Positions 1-9,423 of a stretch of DNA of 64,000 bases are shown here, piece by piece. The position numbers and the translations under genes are program-made. This stretch comes from Endotrypanum monterogeii. Lineage: Eukaryota > Euglenozoa > Kinetoplastea > Trypanosomatida > Trypanosomatidae. How positions within the stretch are numbered: the first letter of the stretch is position 1; every line of letters begins with the position of its first letter. The stretch is from NCBI GenBank assembly GCA_000333855.2, contig CM007331.1, positions 298,568-362,567 on the forward strand, in the 5' to 3' direction. The notes under the pieces are model-generated. The model was not told the DNA's origin. It saw only the letters and a program-made list of their open reading frames with translations, and did no database searches.

Positions 1-36
1 CTCTCGCTCACTCACTCACACACCCCTCCCCTCACC

Positions 37-125
37 CTCCGCCTCCCGCTCCCTCCTCCGCCTCCCGCTCCCCCCTCCGCCTCCCCGCTCCCCCTCCCGC
101 TCCCCCCCCCCCTCCCGCCTCCTCG
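37..125. repeat. C-rich minisatellite, unit about 20 bp
   Basis: About four imperfect copies of a unit reading roughly ctccgcctcccgctccccc lie in tandem. The + strand is almost free of A and G, so the complement is strongly G-rich and could form quadruplexes. This is read directly; any function is unknown. Confidence 0.75.
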
Positions 126-910
126 ACAAAAAAAATCTCGATGAAGAGGCGACCGGTGTTGGATTTGCTCATCCACCTACGGAGCGTCCCTTTCTGCTTG
201 CAGACCGCAGCCCAACATGCGCACCTATTCCTTTTTTTTTTCTTCTGGCGATGTCTCTATCCTTAACCATCCATTCATTCACTCACTTTCTCACTCGTAC
301 ACCATCTGGCGTCTCGGCGTTGCACACCCTTTTGTTCTCTCTCCCATATATTTTATCCATTGCTTCCACACACGTTTCTTTATTATTATTGTTTCATGTG
401 TGATTTGTGGCACTCTCTGTATTATGATCTCCAATGCTTATAAACAGTTGCCTCCTCCTCCCCCCCCAAAAAAAAAAAATAATATATATATATATATATA
501 TATATTCGATCGTTAATCTCGCTGGTGTGTGCCACGGACGACCCTCGTGCATCCTCCCTCCCCCCGCTGCGAATACAGGAGAAAAGCAAACAAACATATT
601 TTAGGGGGAATTCACCTAAAAAAACAAACAAACAAAAAAAAAGATTTCGTGGAGGAAAATTAAAGGTGGGTGCACAGAATGAAGGACCGTGCGCCCATTC
701 TCGCCCCTGGCTTAGAATAAAGGAAAGAAATCGTGCTGCGGTGAGCTCGTCATACCCCATCCTCACGTCCCTCGCTGTACCATCTCTTTCCCTCAGTCCC
801 CACATCGAGGGGTATACATCTCTCCCTCCCCGTGTACCTCTTCTTGTACAGAGGAAGGGAAAGGGGAGGGCCCTTGCACGACACGTACACCTGCGGGTCA
901 TTAATTTTTC

Positions 911-911
<1 letters not shown>

Positions 912-943
<32 letters not shown>
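912..943. repeat. (TA)n microsatellite just upstream of the first gene
   Basis: A pure TA dinucleotide run of about 32 bp ends some 75 bp before the start codon at 1017. It lies before or inside the 5' UTR, depending on which AG is spliced. Confidence 0.9.
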
Positions 944-944
<1 letters not shown>

Positions 945-1016
945 GAGCCTGGGTTAGTATATTCCATCTCTCGCAAGTCTGTCATTATCAGCAGCATTCA
1001 GCATCGCATCTGGATC

Positions 1017-4000
1017 ATGCCCATCGCGGTATCACAGGTCACTGGGGTATCTGATCTGCGGCTGGAGCCGCTCCTCTTCGCGGGTTACGAGCGACCTGGC
1101 AGTGAGGGTGGCAGTTTTATCCGCCTCATCACCCCGCAGGGTGCATATATGCGTTTGCATCCCTCACCTCTCCCTCTCGCACATGCCTCACAGTCGCACC
1201 CGAAGCTTCCAGCTCCATCCACTCTTGCCTGCTCACCCTCACATCCTCAAAAAAGGACCCATGATGATGGGGCCGTCGAGGCGGCTGCACCACCTGCAAC
1301 GAAATCCCAGGCAGCTGCCCAGGAGACCCTGTCGACTGAAGTACTGCCCTGCACATCGACGACTGCGGCTGCTGCGGTGCTGTCGGGGCCACCAGATGGG
1401 TTTGAAGTCGAGTTCATCTCTTCTTCATCTTCCGCCGAATCTTCGGTCCTGCACTCCCGCACAGCGTCCCCGTCACCGCCGCCTCCAGCGCCACACGAGG
1501 TCGCTGCCCCGGGGAATGGGGTGCTGGGCCAAGCACCCGCGGGCTCAACAGATATGCGCGTAAATGAGGCAGTTTCTTTGAATGAACACGTATGCGATGT
1601 GTCCGAAAAAAAATCAAAAGATATTTTTGTAGCGTCTGCGTTTGTGCACGGCACGGAGTTGGCTGCCTCGGCGGCCTTGCTGGCAGAGTTTGACGATGCG
1701 CTGACTACATCTGCTTTGGTGCTCTTCAAGGGAAGACTTCCGCAGTCCTCACCGTCGCAGCCGCCGGAGTCTGGTGGAGAGACGTCACCGATGTGGTCTG
1801 AGGCATCGAACTACCACCGTGCAATGCTGTTGGGCTACGATGACGCCGGTTTTTCCTATATTGAAGCACACACATTTGCGCAGCGAACCGCGTCTCCGCC
1901 GGGATGGCGTCTTTGCCCTTTACCTCTGCTGGTGTGCGCGCCTGAAAGCTTGGCCCACGTGTATGAGGTCGTACCGTTGGTGGGCTCGTCAGACGCGGGG
2001 GACGGTGTCGCCGAATATTCCGACGTTGTTGCGCGCTACCCGGTGCTCTCGAGAGATGCAGTGTCGGGCTATGTCGAAGACAACGGGGGACTGGGGACAG
2101 GAAAGGGAAGCTGCGATGGGCGTACTCGCGCAGCTCCTTTCTCCCTTCCCTGTGCATCACCAACGTCGTCCGCGTATCTGACGCTGCCCCTGCGCTGGAG
2201 CCTCCCCAGGTGCGGACATATACCCCCCCTAGACCTCCAGCACTTGTTCCAAGTGAAGCCGAATCGCGTGTATCAACTCAACCAGCCACAGGAGGAGGTG
2301 GTATTTGTTGGCGTCGCCTTGGGGGTCCCGTGGGTTCGGTCCGTGACGGTAGCTGCCACAGCGGGCCCCGATGTGACGTCATCAGAGGAGGTGGAGCATC
2401 GCGGTGCCCCGCAACACGCAACCGCTTCTCCAGCTTCATGGCCAACAGTCCCGCCGCCTGCCGGGTATCACTGGAAAGACTCGCCTGCCTGGCCGGTACC
2501 ACTCGTCGGGTGCCACGACGCGCGTGACATTCGCGTTCGGTGTGGTCTCGTGGACCCGGCGCCGGCTGCAGCGGAGGGTGTATCTACCAATACCGTCATT
2601 GATGCAGAAGGGTCACCCAAGGGGCCGCTTCAGGCGCTATCCGAGGCCCACCGTAAAACTGACCACTGTGACGACCAGGCGTCCCTCGCCCTCACGCCGC
2701 CGCGTTCTTCACCACCGCTGAAGCAACCTGCCTTCTCGGCGCCGTCCTATGTGAGAGGAGACGCGAGGGTTTTTGTCCCTGGATGCTTCGGAGTGATGCT
2801 GGAGTGCGACACCAAGTCAGCATTGATGGAGGTGGAGTTCGGCGTTGTGCACGGGGATCGACTTGTCTCACGCACCGGGCCCGCTCTTGGCACTCTAACG
2901 TCCCTCTCTAGGACATCCATGCTCGACAGGGCTACTTCGCCTCCACGACCTCCTGGTCCTTTCATTGTCATGGGGTTCCAAGGCCGCAATGTGCTCGTGC
3001 TCCTAGAAGAGGGGGGGGAGAAAGTTGCGGTGAAGATCCACGTGACGGGCGGTGTCGCGGAGGTGGCAGAGTTGTTTTGCAAAGTCGAGGGGACACCACT
3101 ACCACCGCCTGCGCTGCCCCTGGAGCCGCTTAGCGGGCTTGCACCGCCACTGGAGCCGGCAATAGTGCCTGGGGCCGACCTCGTTCTTCCCTCGGTGACC
3201 AAGGAGCAGGACACACGGGAGCAGCTACACATGCCCAGCGAAGCGGCTTGCCCTACGCGAAAGGAATCAAATAGCATCATTACTTCTTCAGCACCAGCGG
3301 CCGCCCAAGCACCGCTGGTGTCAGGCAACACAAGGGGCGAGCGACGCGAGCAGATGGTGATTGAGGAAGCTGGCGTTGCTACACAGGTCTTCGATGACGA
3401 TGGGAATGGTCTACAGTCACCGACCGGAGCAAAGTCTGTAACTGACCTCGACGAGGCTCCTGAGGACGCCGCGAAGATCTTGTCCGCCACCGTTATCGAA
3501 GACCAGCAAGCGGCCCTAGCCGAGACTACTTTCGTTTATCGCGCCGGCCGGCCGTCCTCCCGCGTCTCGTCCACGGCATCGACGACGTACACGGATTCAC
3601 ATACCTCGTCCCCACTAGTACATCAGTCGCAGGATGTTCAATCAGGGATGATCGGGCAAACGATGAGAACTCCTCCAGACGCTTTTATGACCAAAGCCAT
3701 CGCACCCAATGCACACACGCAGGGCGGTAGCGAAGTGGATGAGGTTGGTACATCGTTGACTACCACACCACCGCTGCCAGAGTTTGTAGAGGACCTGACG
3801 CTACTGCCTGCTGTGAAGCTAGCCACACATGATGCATCGCCTCTGGGGAGCGTGTGGGGGGATGGGCTCGCCGAGGCCACTCCGAGTGGCACAGGAGTGT
3901 TCCAAGGAGAAGTGCTCGGGGCAGTTGCCGAAGCTCAGAGTACTGACAGGCTCGGAGGAAGTCCTGCGCGCTTACCCACCATGGAGGCAGCCTTTGCTAA

Positions 4001-5108
4001 CATTCCGTCGCACAAGCACCCGCTGCTACAATTGCCCGGGGAGAACCCCGAAACCTTGGAGGGTTGTACAGAGGAGCACCGACCGCAGATGGGAAGCTTC
4101 TCAGTCAATACTTTCTCGTCCGACCACACGCCTAGTGTGATTCCGACCCCGTCGCCATCGACTCCCCACCCATCACAGGGACAGAAGGCAGACACTGGAC
4201 CGACGACCTCGCTCGACCCGGAGAGAGACTTGGGCGGCAACACATCGAATGCTGGTCGTTTCCCAGCAGCACAGGAGAGCGGTCCTAAGCCACAACCTCA
4301 GGGTGTGGGCGGCGCACCCGTTCACAACGGAGACCCGGTGGTGATGGTGTGCAATGCACCGAGTCTGTTTCCCTCATCACAACCCCAACCCAATGGTCAT
4401 TCGGCATCTCCCACTCCTCATCCCGGTATTTCCGCGACGGGAGAGACGGGGCCGGTGACGACGATGCCACGCGGTCCCGGCGCCAGGCAGCCCCCCGAGA
4501 GCGGCAAGCCCTTCCGAGAGTCATCGTCTTCATCTACAGCGCATGCAGGGCTGACTTTTACGTCGTCCAACTCACCGCCACCGGCAGTCCCCTCGGACTG
4601 TCTGGCTGCATATCAAATCTCTACTGGCCAACTGATGTCCGATTCTGCCTTAACCCCGACCACGTCTGCACTGACGACATCGGTTGCGCGGACGCCGTTC
4701 ATCAACTTTTTGAAGGCGTATGCCATTGTCGTTTTCGGTACACGTGCAGCACCTTGTCATGATGAGAGCACGTATTTGGTCAATCGTGAGCCGCAGCACA
4801 CGAACGGGTGCGCGATCAAGACAAGGAAGCCTTCACAGGCCACCGTGCAGATCGCCGACGTGCTCGATTTTTATCGTGAGCAGCCACTATCACGCATTAC
4901 GGAGGCGGCAGCAATACAGCGGCGCTGCCGTGCTGCATGGAGGGATGCGGTCTTCCGCAATGCGGACCCTGCTTCATTACTTGTCGAAGGTGATATCCAA
5001 GTGGACAAGTTTCTGGCATCTGCTTCGACGACGGTCTTTGAGGAGCTGTGTGTCGATGAGTTGGTGTCACTGCTTTCTATCGTTATTAGTCCCGTCACAG
5101 AGACGTGA
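1017..5108 (+). CDS. Large low-complexity hypothetical protein with C-terminal IQ motif
   Basis: An open frame of 1363 residues from ATG 1017 to TGA 5106-5108. I chose this ATG because upstream in-frame sequence is homopolymer and (TA)n-derived. I do not recognise a family. The N-terminal third (about 1-700) mixes compact stretches with Pro/Ser/Ala-rich linkers. A further compact segment around residues 585-690 is rich in Val, Leu and Gly. Residues about 700-1220 are Pro/Ser/Thr-rich and probably disordered. Near the C-terminus, residues about 1298-1312 read A-A-I-Q-R-R-C-R-A-A-W-R-D, which fits an IQ calmodulin-binding motif (I1300, Q1301, R1305), followed by a short helical tail. The IQ motif suggests binding of calmodulin or a similar EF-hand light chain; this is inference. 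Coding status rests on length and orientation. Confidence 0.85.
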   Translation: MPIAVSQVTGVSDLRLEPLLFAGYERPGSEGGSFIRLITPQGAYMRLHPSPLPLAHASQSHPKLPAPSTLACSPSHPQKRTHDDGAVEAAAPPATKSQAAAQETLSTEVLPCTSTTAAAAVLSGPPDGFEVEFISSSSSAESSVLHSRTASPSPPPPAPHEVAAPGNGVLGQAPAGSTDMRVNEAVSLNEHVCDVSEKKSKDIFVASAFVHGTELAASAALLAEFDDALTTSALVLFKGRLPQSSPSQPPESGGETSPMWSEASNYHRAMLLGYDDAGFSYIEAHTFAQRTASPPGWRLCPLPLLVCAPESLAHVYEVVPLVGSSDAGDGVAEYSDVVARYPVLSRDAVSGYVEDNGGLGTGKGSCDGRTRAAPFSLPCASPTSSAYLTLPLRWSLPRCGHIPPLDLQHLFQVKPNRVYQLNQPQEEVVFVGVALGVPWVRSVTVAATAGPDVTSSEEVEHRGAPQHATASPASWPTVPPPAGYHWKDSPAWPVPLVGCHDARDIRVRCGLVDPAPAAAEGVSTNTVIDAEGSPKGPLQALSEAHRKTDHCDDQASLALTPPRSSPPLKQPAFSAPSYVRGDARVFVPGCFGVMLECDTKSALMEVEFGVVHGDRLVSRTGPALGTLTSLSRTSMLDRATSPPRPPGPFIVMGFQGRNVLVLLEEGGEKVAVKIHVTGGVAEVAELFCKVEGTPLPPPALPLEPLSGLAPPLEPAIVPGADLVLPSVTKEQDTREQLHMPSEAACPTRKESNSIITSSAPAAAQAPLVSGNTRGERREQMVIEEAGVATQVFDDDGNGLQSPTGAKSVTDLDEAPEDAAKILSATVIEDQQAALAETTFVYRAGRPSSRVSSTASTTYTDSHTSSPLVHQSQDVQSGMIGQTMRTPPDAFMTKAIAPNAHTQGGSEVDEVGTSLTTTPPLPEFVEDLTLLPAVKLATHDASPLGSVWGDGLAEATPSGTGVFQGEVLGAVAEAQSTDRLGGSPARLPTMEAAFANIPSHKHPLLQLPGENPETLEGCTEEHRPQMGSFSVNTFSSDHTPSVIPTPSPSTPHPSQGQKADTGPTTSLDPERDLGGNTSNAGRFPAAQESGPKPQPQGVGGAPVHNGDPVVMVCNAPSLFPSSQPQPNGHSASPTPHPGISATGETGPVTTMPRGPGARQPPESGKPFRESSSSSTAHAGLTFTSSNSPPPAVPSDCLAAYQISTGQLMSDSALTPTTSALTTSVARTPFINFLKAYAIVVFGTRAAPCHDESTYLVNREPQHTNGCAIKTRKPSQATVQIADVLDFYREQPLSRITEAAAIQRRCRAAWRDAVFRNADPASLLVEGDIQVDKFLASASTTVFEELCVDELVSLLSIVISPVTET

Positions 5109-6072
5109 ATGAGATGTGCGTGTTTGCAATGGGTATCGGCGATGTAGGTGCATCTTGCATTTCCTTCTTCTTTCCCTATGCATATATGTGTGTGTATGTG
5201 TGTGTGCTTCTAGAATGCTAGGGAGTTGTCATGCCTGTTGATGTCCGTTGGCCGAAATATTCAAACTGACGTGAAGTGTGTGGAAGGCGGGAAAAAATAC
5301 GCGGAGATCCAGAGAATCTATATCAAGTCACGGAGGAAAAAAAAACATGCATATTCAAAGTAACGGATCGATCAGTGTGTGGCAGGGGCCCACATAATCG
5401 CAATGAAAGCTGCAGCAGCAGGTTTCATTGTATGTTTTTTTTTTTTGTGTGTGTGTTCACGTGACGGCTTAACGGGTACTCTCCAAAATAGGAAAGGCGT
5501 GAATGGTGGGGGACAGGAGACGGAGGCGATATAGAGGACCCAGGAAGCGGTACACACCTGTAGCGGAATCGAGAGGGAGCACACACATGTACATACACAC
5601 TCATATATGTGTGTGTATGTATTGTGCAGTCCCCTTGTCTCGCGGCGACAGCTGCTCTCCATGCGCAACCACTGTTTCTCACTTCCTTTTTTTTCTCGAT
5701 TCTACTTTTTTTTTCTTTTGTTATGTTTTGCCCCTCAACGCACACCGCATAAAAAATAAAAATAAAAAATAATATGAATAAATAAATATATAACTATATA
5801 TAAATATATACATTTACGTTTACACGTACGCACATGTTTCGCTTTATTGCCACTTCAGTAATCATATTCTTCGATGATTCATATGTATCTATACACCAGC
5901 ATCAGAGCTGCACGCTAACCCCCTCCCCCCTCTTCCCCCCGTCCCCCTCCACGCTCACACGCCCGTGACCGCTTTTGTCACCTTTCTCCCATCACTAGGT
6001 GTGACAGCCAGTGTTTCTCTCTTTTTCTTCTTTCTTCGAGTTTGTGTTTGCTGGCTTATTTTGCAGGGTGCG
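5109..6072. other. Intergenic region
   Basis: No gene seen. It contains (GT)n and (CA)n stretches, T-runs at 5434-5445 and 5705-5714, an A/T-rich block at 5750-5815 and a C-rich block at 5920-5950. A pyrimidine tract at about 6010-6040 is followed by AG at 6065-6066, the likely trans-splice acceptor of the next gene. Confidence 0.7.
6065..6066 (+). promoter_or_regulatory. Probable trans-splice acceptor AG for the 6073 gene
   Basis: The pattern is a pyrimidine-rich stretch (about 6010-6040) followed by ggcttattttgcag. Splicing here would leave only 6 nt before ATG 6073. AGs at about 6040 are alternatives. Confidence 0.5.
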
Positions 6073-7398
6073 ATGACTATGTCCAGTGACGATGCCGCGG
6101 GTGTGGTGTGCTCGCTGCCACCACACGGCCCAGCCAACATGATGTCCCTGTACATGACACGGTACGACTACGACTACAACCGCGATCCGACTTTGATGGA
6201 TAGCAAGGGAGTCTTTGAAAAGGGAATGAGTGGAGACGTGCGGAACAGGCCCATCTTTGCCTACGGCACCGATAAAGGCGAGCGAGATGACAGGACCATC
6301 TACCAGGTAGACTACACGCCAAAGGACCGCTCTGTGAAGGATATGGCCGCGTTAGCAGCTACACTGAATGGCGGGCCTCCTGAGAAAAACTCTAGTGACG
6401 TGGATAACAGCACAGCCTACCAGCGCAACTGGTACCGCCCCGGGGTCTCCTCTCACATAGTTTTGGCGGATGGCAGCCACCCGCACACAACCTATCAAGA
6501 TGACTACCAGGCACGCGCTCGTGTTCCTGGTGGTTCTGTGGATAATCCGGTGTGTTACGCGGGGGCCGCCGCGAGGGCCTACAATGCAGATCTGCTGAGA
6601 CCGAACGGTATGGAGGGAAAAGGGGACGACGACGACGATGCCGACATCGCTCCCAAGATCACGTCGAAGGAGTCACTACTCCCAAAGAAGCACAAGACGG
6701 CCAATGGTGCGTATGCACCGGTCTTTGATAATATCGATCAATACCACACGTGGAATGATTGCGTGCCTGGAGATGGTGTGATAGGGGAATACACATGTAC
6801 CTCGTGGGACTACGGGGATACAAGTGATGCTCACCCCTTGCAGCTACCAGTGAGCCTCGAGCGCAGTCTCGCAGCCCACGACCCTGATCTCACAGCGAAT
6901 CCAGATAAGGCAGCGTTGCTGCGCCAGCTTGCTGGCAAATATTACCTCCCGACAACGCATCGCGGCACCGCAGGTGGTGCTGCTACGCTGGACACCAACG
7001 ATCGCACAAACCCGCAGTTCCTCTCGAGGATAGAGCAGAGGCACTGTGCGGTGAGCCAGCGTCTGGAGAAGGAGCATTACGTCACGATGTCTATCTACAA
7101 GAGCGACTTTATCGATCAGGGGTTGTTGCCAGAGCTGCCCGGTAACCCTGGGGGCCCAGCGAATGCGCGAGACACCTGCACCAACCCGCTGACGACGGCA
7201 GGTGAGATGATGGCCGGTCAGCTGACAAACTCGACTCGTCAGCTCGGCCTTCTGCGCAATGCGCACGGTACTCTCAAATCTGGCGAAGCTCATCCGGCAT
7301 CGAAGGTGAGTACAGGTATTTTGTCAGTGATGCGCACGCTGGAGAAAGCGGCTTCGGTCGACAAGGCAGACCCGCACCGCCACAAGCTCCGCCCGTAG
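6073..7398 (+). CDS. Putative axonemal microtubule inner-type protein with Y-x-x-D/N-aromatic motifs
   Basis: 441 residues from ATG 6073 to TAG 7396-7398; the frame is open further upstream, but that part is a pyrimidine tract before a splice acceptor. An ATG two codons later is an alternative start. Repeated short motifs are visible: T-I-Y-Q-V-D-Y (75-81), T-A-Y-Q-R-N-W (114-120), T-T-Y-Q-D-D-Y (139-145) and S-I-Y-K-S-D-F (340-346), plus the Tyr/Asp cluster at 27-35. Short S/T-x-Y-x-x-D-F/Y repeats separated by polar linkers are common in small proteins that line or decorate doublet microtubules in axonemes, so I infer a flagellar role. There is no signal peptide, membrane segment or catalytic motif. 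A very acidic Asp cluster sits near residues 185-193. A generic structural protein remains possible. Confidence 0.85.
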   Translation: MTMSSDDAAGVVCSLPPHGPANMMSLYMTRYDYDYNRDPTLMDSKGVFEKGMSGDVRNRPIFAYGTDKGERDDRTIYQVDYTPKDRSVKDMAALAATLNGGPPEKNSSDVDNSTAYQRNWYRPGVSSHIVLADGSHPHTTYQDDYQARARVPGGSVDNPVCYAGAAARAYNADLLRPNGMEGKGDDDDDADIAPKITSKESLLPKKHKTANGAYAPVFDNIDQYHTWNDCVPGDGVIGEYTCTSWDYGDTSDAHPLQLPVSLERSLAAHDPDLTANPDKAALLRQLAGKYYLPTTHRGTAGGAATLDTNDRTNPQFLSRIEQRHCAVSQRLEKEHYVTMSIYKSDFIDQGLLPELPGNPGGPANARDTCTNPLTTAGEMMAGQLTNSTRQLGLLRNAHGTLKSGEAHPASKVSTGILSVMRTLEKAASVDKADPHRHKLRP

Positions 7399-7902
7399 CT
7401 CAAATCCACATCACCTTCAGATACTGATCTGTTATGATTCTTTGGATCATTTTGGCAGGGTCGTCAAGCACGGCCATGGCGTCGGGTGCATCTGTGTACC
7501 TGTGTCTGCGCGTGTGTGCGTGTAGACGATACGTTTCCAGCTACTCTCTTTCTTTTATGTAGAATCCTTTGATGTCATATTATGGTTCACCTGAGTGCGT
7601 ATACCTCTTTGCCACTCGTGTGTGTGTGTGTGTGTGTGTGTATCCGTGTGTACCCGTGTGTACCTGTATGACTGCTCCCGCAAAGTCGGACTGGGTGATT
7701 TAAATCTCAAGCATCCCTTTTCCCCTCCCCATTTTGCAATTTGTCTGTTTTTTTTTTGTATGTACGGATATGGATGTGTTGTATTCCATTTTTATTCCCC
7801 TCCCCTCAGAAAATCCCACATGTACACTGCTTGCAGAAATACTTAAAAAAAAAAAAAACCACCGTCAATTTGTTGAGGTACGAGGAGCAAAATCCTGATG
7901 CA

Positions 7903-7972
7903 ACTGCACGCACACGCACACGCACACGCACATGCACGCGCACAGAATATATATATATATATATATATATAC
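7903..7972. repeat. (CACGCA)n then (TA)n compound microsatellite
   Basis: Hexamer-like acgcac repeats at about 7903-7944 run into a pure (TA)n stretch at about 7947-7972. Alternating purine-pyrimidine throughout. Confidence 0.85.
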
Positions 7973-8766
7973 ATTGGAGACAAAAAATATTTGCAAGTAA
8001 AAGGGTATACATGACCACCAAGGGTGCATCCTCAATTCCCCCGCACTCAGCTCATCCGCCTACTCCTGATATTCTCATACCGTACGTCTGTGTGTGTGTG
8101 TCTGTGTGTATGGGAAACGCCATAGGTATGCACCATAGTGTGGGGTAGGGCGGTCGCAGAGATGCAGGAGCGCTGATGCGAGCTGCTTCAGCTCTTACCG
8201 TACACGCTGTAGCTGCACAGCTCCAATGGGTATCCGATTTTACGGATCAGTTGCTTCTACAATGCGTCAAAGGAAAGAGAGGGAAGAAAATCCGATACTC
8301 TTTCACGGCGCGCCTATACACAGGCGGACACTGATGACTGGTGTGTTATATCAGGGCCGTGCGGATGTTCTGGATGACACACCTATGCAGTGCATATTTT
8401 CTTTTCCGAACATTTGAGTCATGTGCGCTTTTGCATGCACACACAGATCCACCTCCGCCCCTCTCATTTATCTCCAATTAAAAAAAAAAATATGTTTGTT
8501 TGCTTGTCCCTTTTTCTTATCGCGCGGGATCTTTTCTTGGTGAAAAAAAAACAAAATCATCTCATCATACATAACACCACCGGCTAATATCATCTTCAGC
8601 GAAGCTCTGCTGTTTCATATCTTCTTCTCTGGGCCTACTTTTCATTCTATCAAGTGATTTTGTTTTCGTTTCCTGATTCCCATTTTCATTTTTTTTTTTT
8701 TCGTTGCTGCCTTATTATACGCTCTATCTCCCTTTATCCACTTCGCATTCCCTTCCTCACACTGTA

Positions 8767-8768
8767 AG
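8767..8768 (+). promoter_or_regulatory. Probable trans-splice acceptor AG for the 8818 gene
   Basis: It is the first AG after a long T/C-rich tract (about 8690-8762), 49 nt before ATG 8818. AGs a few bases further on are alternatives. Confidence 0.5.
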
Positions 8769-8817
8769 CGAGTGAGCCTCGCTCCTCTCTTTCCCTTCCT
8801 CCCCTGCTTTCGTTCTC

Positions 8818-9423
8818 ATGGCTGACGTTGATCGAATTCGTAGCGCAGGTGAGCTGATCGAGCAGGCGCGCGGTGAGGAGACGGAGGATGGCAACCCGCT
8901 CGTGGCGGTGCGGCACTACACAACGGCAATGGAGATCATCGCTTCAGAGGCCTCGAAATGCGCCGCGTCGATATCGAACGACGAGGCGCGTCGCTTCTTT
9001 CTCTTTCAGATACGAGCAAAGATGGAGATGTACCACGAGCGCGCTGAGTTGCTCTTACAAGTCGCCAACGGATCAGGACTGCTTGACAAGCCAAACCTCG
9101 AGAGCAGCAGTCCGGCCCATCTTCCAGACAACTATCCACCAGCGCTTTTCGTGCCTACCCCGATGGGTGGAGACAAGAATGGTGCCGGCGATGCTGCGTC
9201 GTGCGGACATGACGCTGGCGGCAGTGTACTTGGCATTCCGCTTTTCCAAAGAGAGATGGCAGGTTCTACTCAAGCGGCAGCCGATCATGATCACGCGGAA
9301 GAACCATCGATGAGCTCGTATCTGAAACCCTCTGTGGCGGACGCCAATTCACCGCCGCCGGTGACACAGCCGCTGGACCTCGATGAGCTGATGAGGAACC
9401 TCGGCGCACCGCCAGATTCTTAG
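8818..9423 (+). CDS. MIT-domain-like protein
   Basis: 201 residues from ATG 8818 to TAG 9421-9423. The N-terminal 84 residues read as a three-helix bundle of the MIT (microtubule interacting and trafficking) type: helix 1 about 4-22 (A-G-E-L-I-E-Q-A), helix 2 about 27-50 (N-P-L-V-A-V-R-H-Y-T-T-A-M-E), helix 3 about 54-83 (A-K-M-E-M-Y-H-E-R-A-E-L-L). The NP-x-x-A-x-x-x-Y-x-x-A-ME pattern and the final Y-x-x-R-A-E-x-L are typical of the family, which binds C-terminal tails of ESCRT-III proteins and is found in VPS4, spastin and calpain-7. The remaining residues are Pro/Ser/Ala-rich and end in a short Leu/Asp segment (about 180-195); no ATPase or protease domain follows. It is probably an endosomal or membrane-remodelling adaptor; that is inference. 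Confidence 0.85.
   Translation: MADVDRIRSAGELIEQARGEETEDGNPLVAVRHYTTAMEIIASEASKCAASISNDEARRFFLFQIRAKMEMYHERAELLLQVANGSGLLDKPNLESSSPAHLPDNYPPALFVPTPMGGDKNGAGDAASCGHDAGGSVLGIPLFQREMAGSTQAAADHDHAEEPSMSSYLKPSVADANSPPPVTQPLDLDELMRNLGAPPDS

Larger units (their letters stand above)
1..1016. other. Intergenic region before the first gene
   Basis: I see no credible gene here. It starts with C-rich, G-poor short repeats, then has pyrimidine tracts, a (TA)n run at about 482-505 and another at 912-943. The reading frame of the 1017 gene stays open upstream to about 525, but that part encodes homopolymers and a Tyr-Ile run from the (TA)n repeat, so it is not considered coding. Several AG dinucleotides at about 976-1000, after the pyrimidine stretch that follows the (TA)n run, are candidate trans-splice acceptors. 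Confidence 0.7.
7399..8817. other. Intergenic region
   Basis: It holds a (GT)n array near 7617-7641, a CGCA/CACG run and (TA)n array at 7903-7972, and an A-run near 7845-7857. The part 8150-8400 is less repetitive. A 63-codon open frame there (8226-8417) has weak third-position GC and is not called. A T-run at about 8690-8702 and a long pyrimidine stretch to 8762 lead into the next splice acceptor. Confidence 0.65.

Noticed and set aside
525..1016. Upstream extension of the first gene's frame by 164 codons
   Set aside because: The extra part translates homopolymers and a (TA)n run into Lys and Tyr-Ile repeats, and probable splice acceptors lie inside it.
8226..8417. 63-codon + strand open frame
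   Set aside because: Third positions are not GC-enriched, no family is visible and no good splice signal precedes it.
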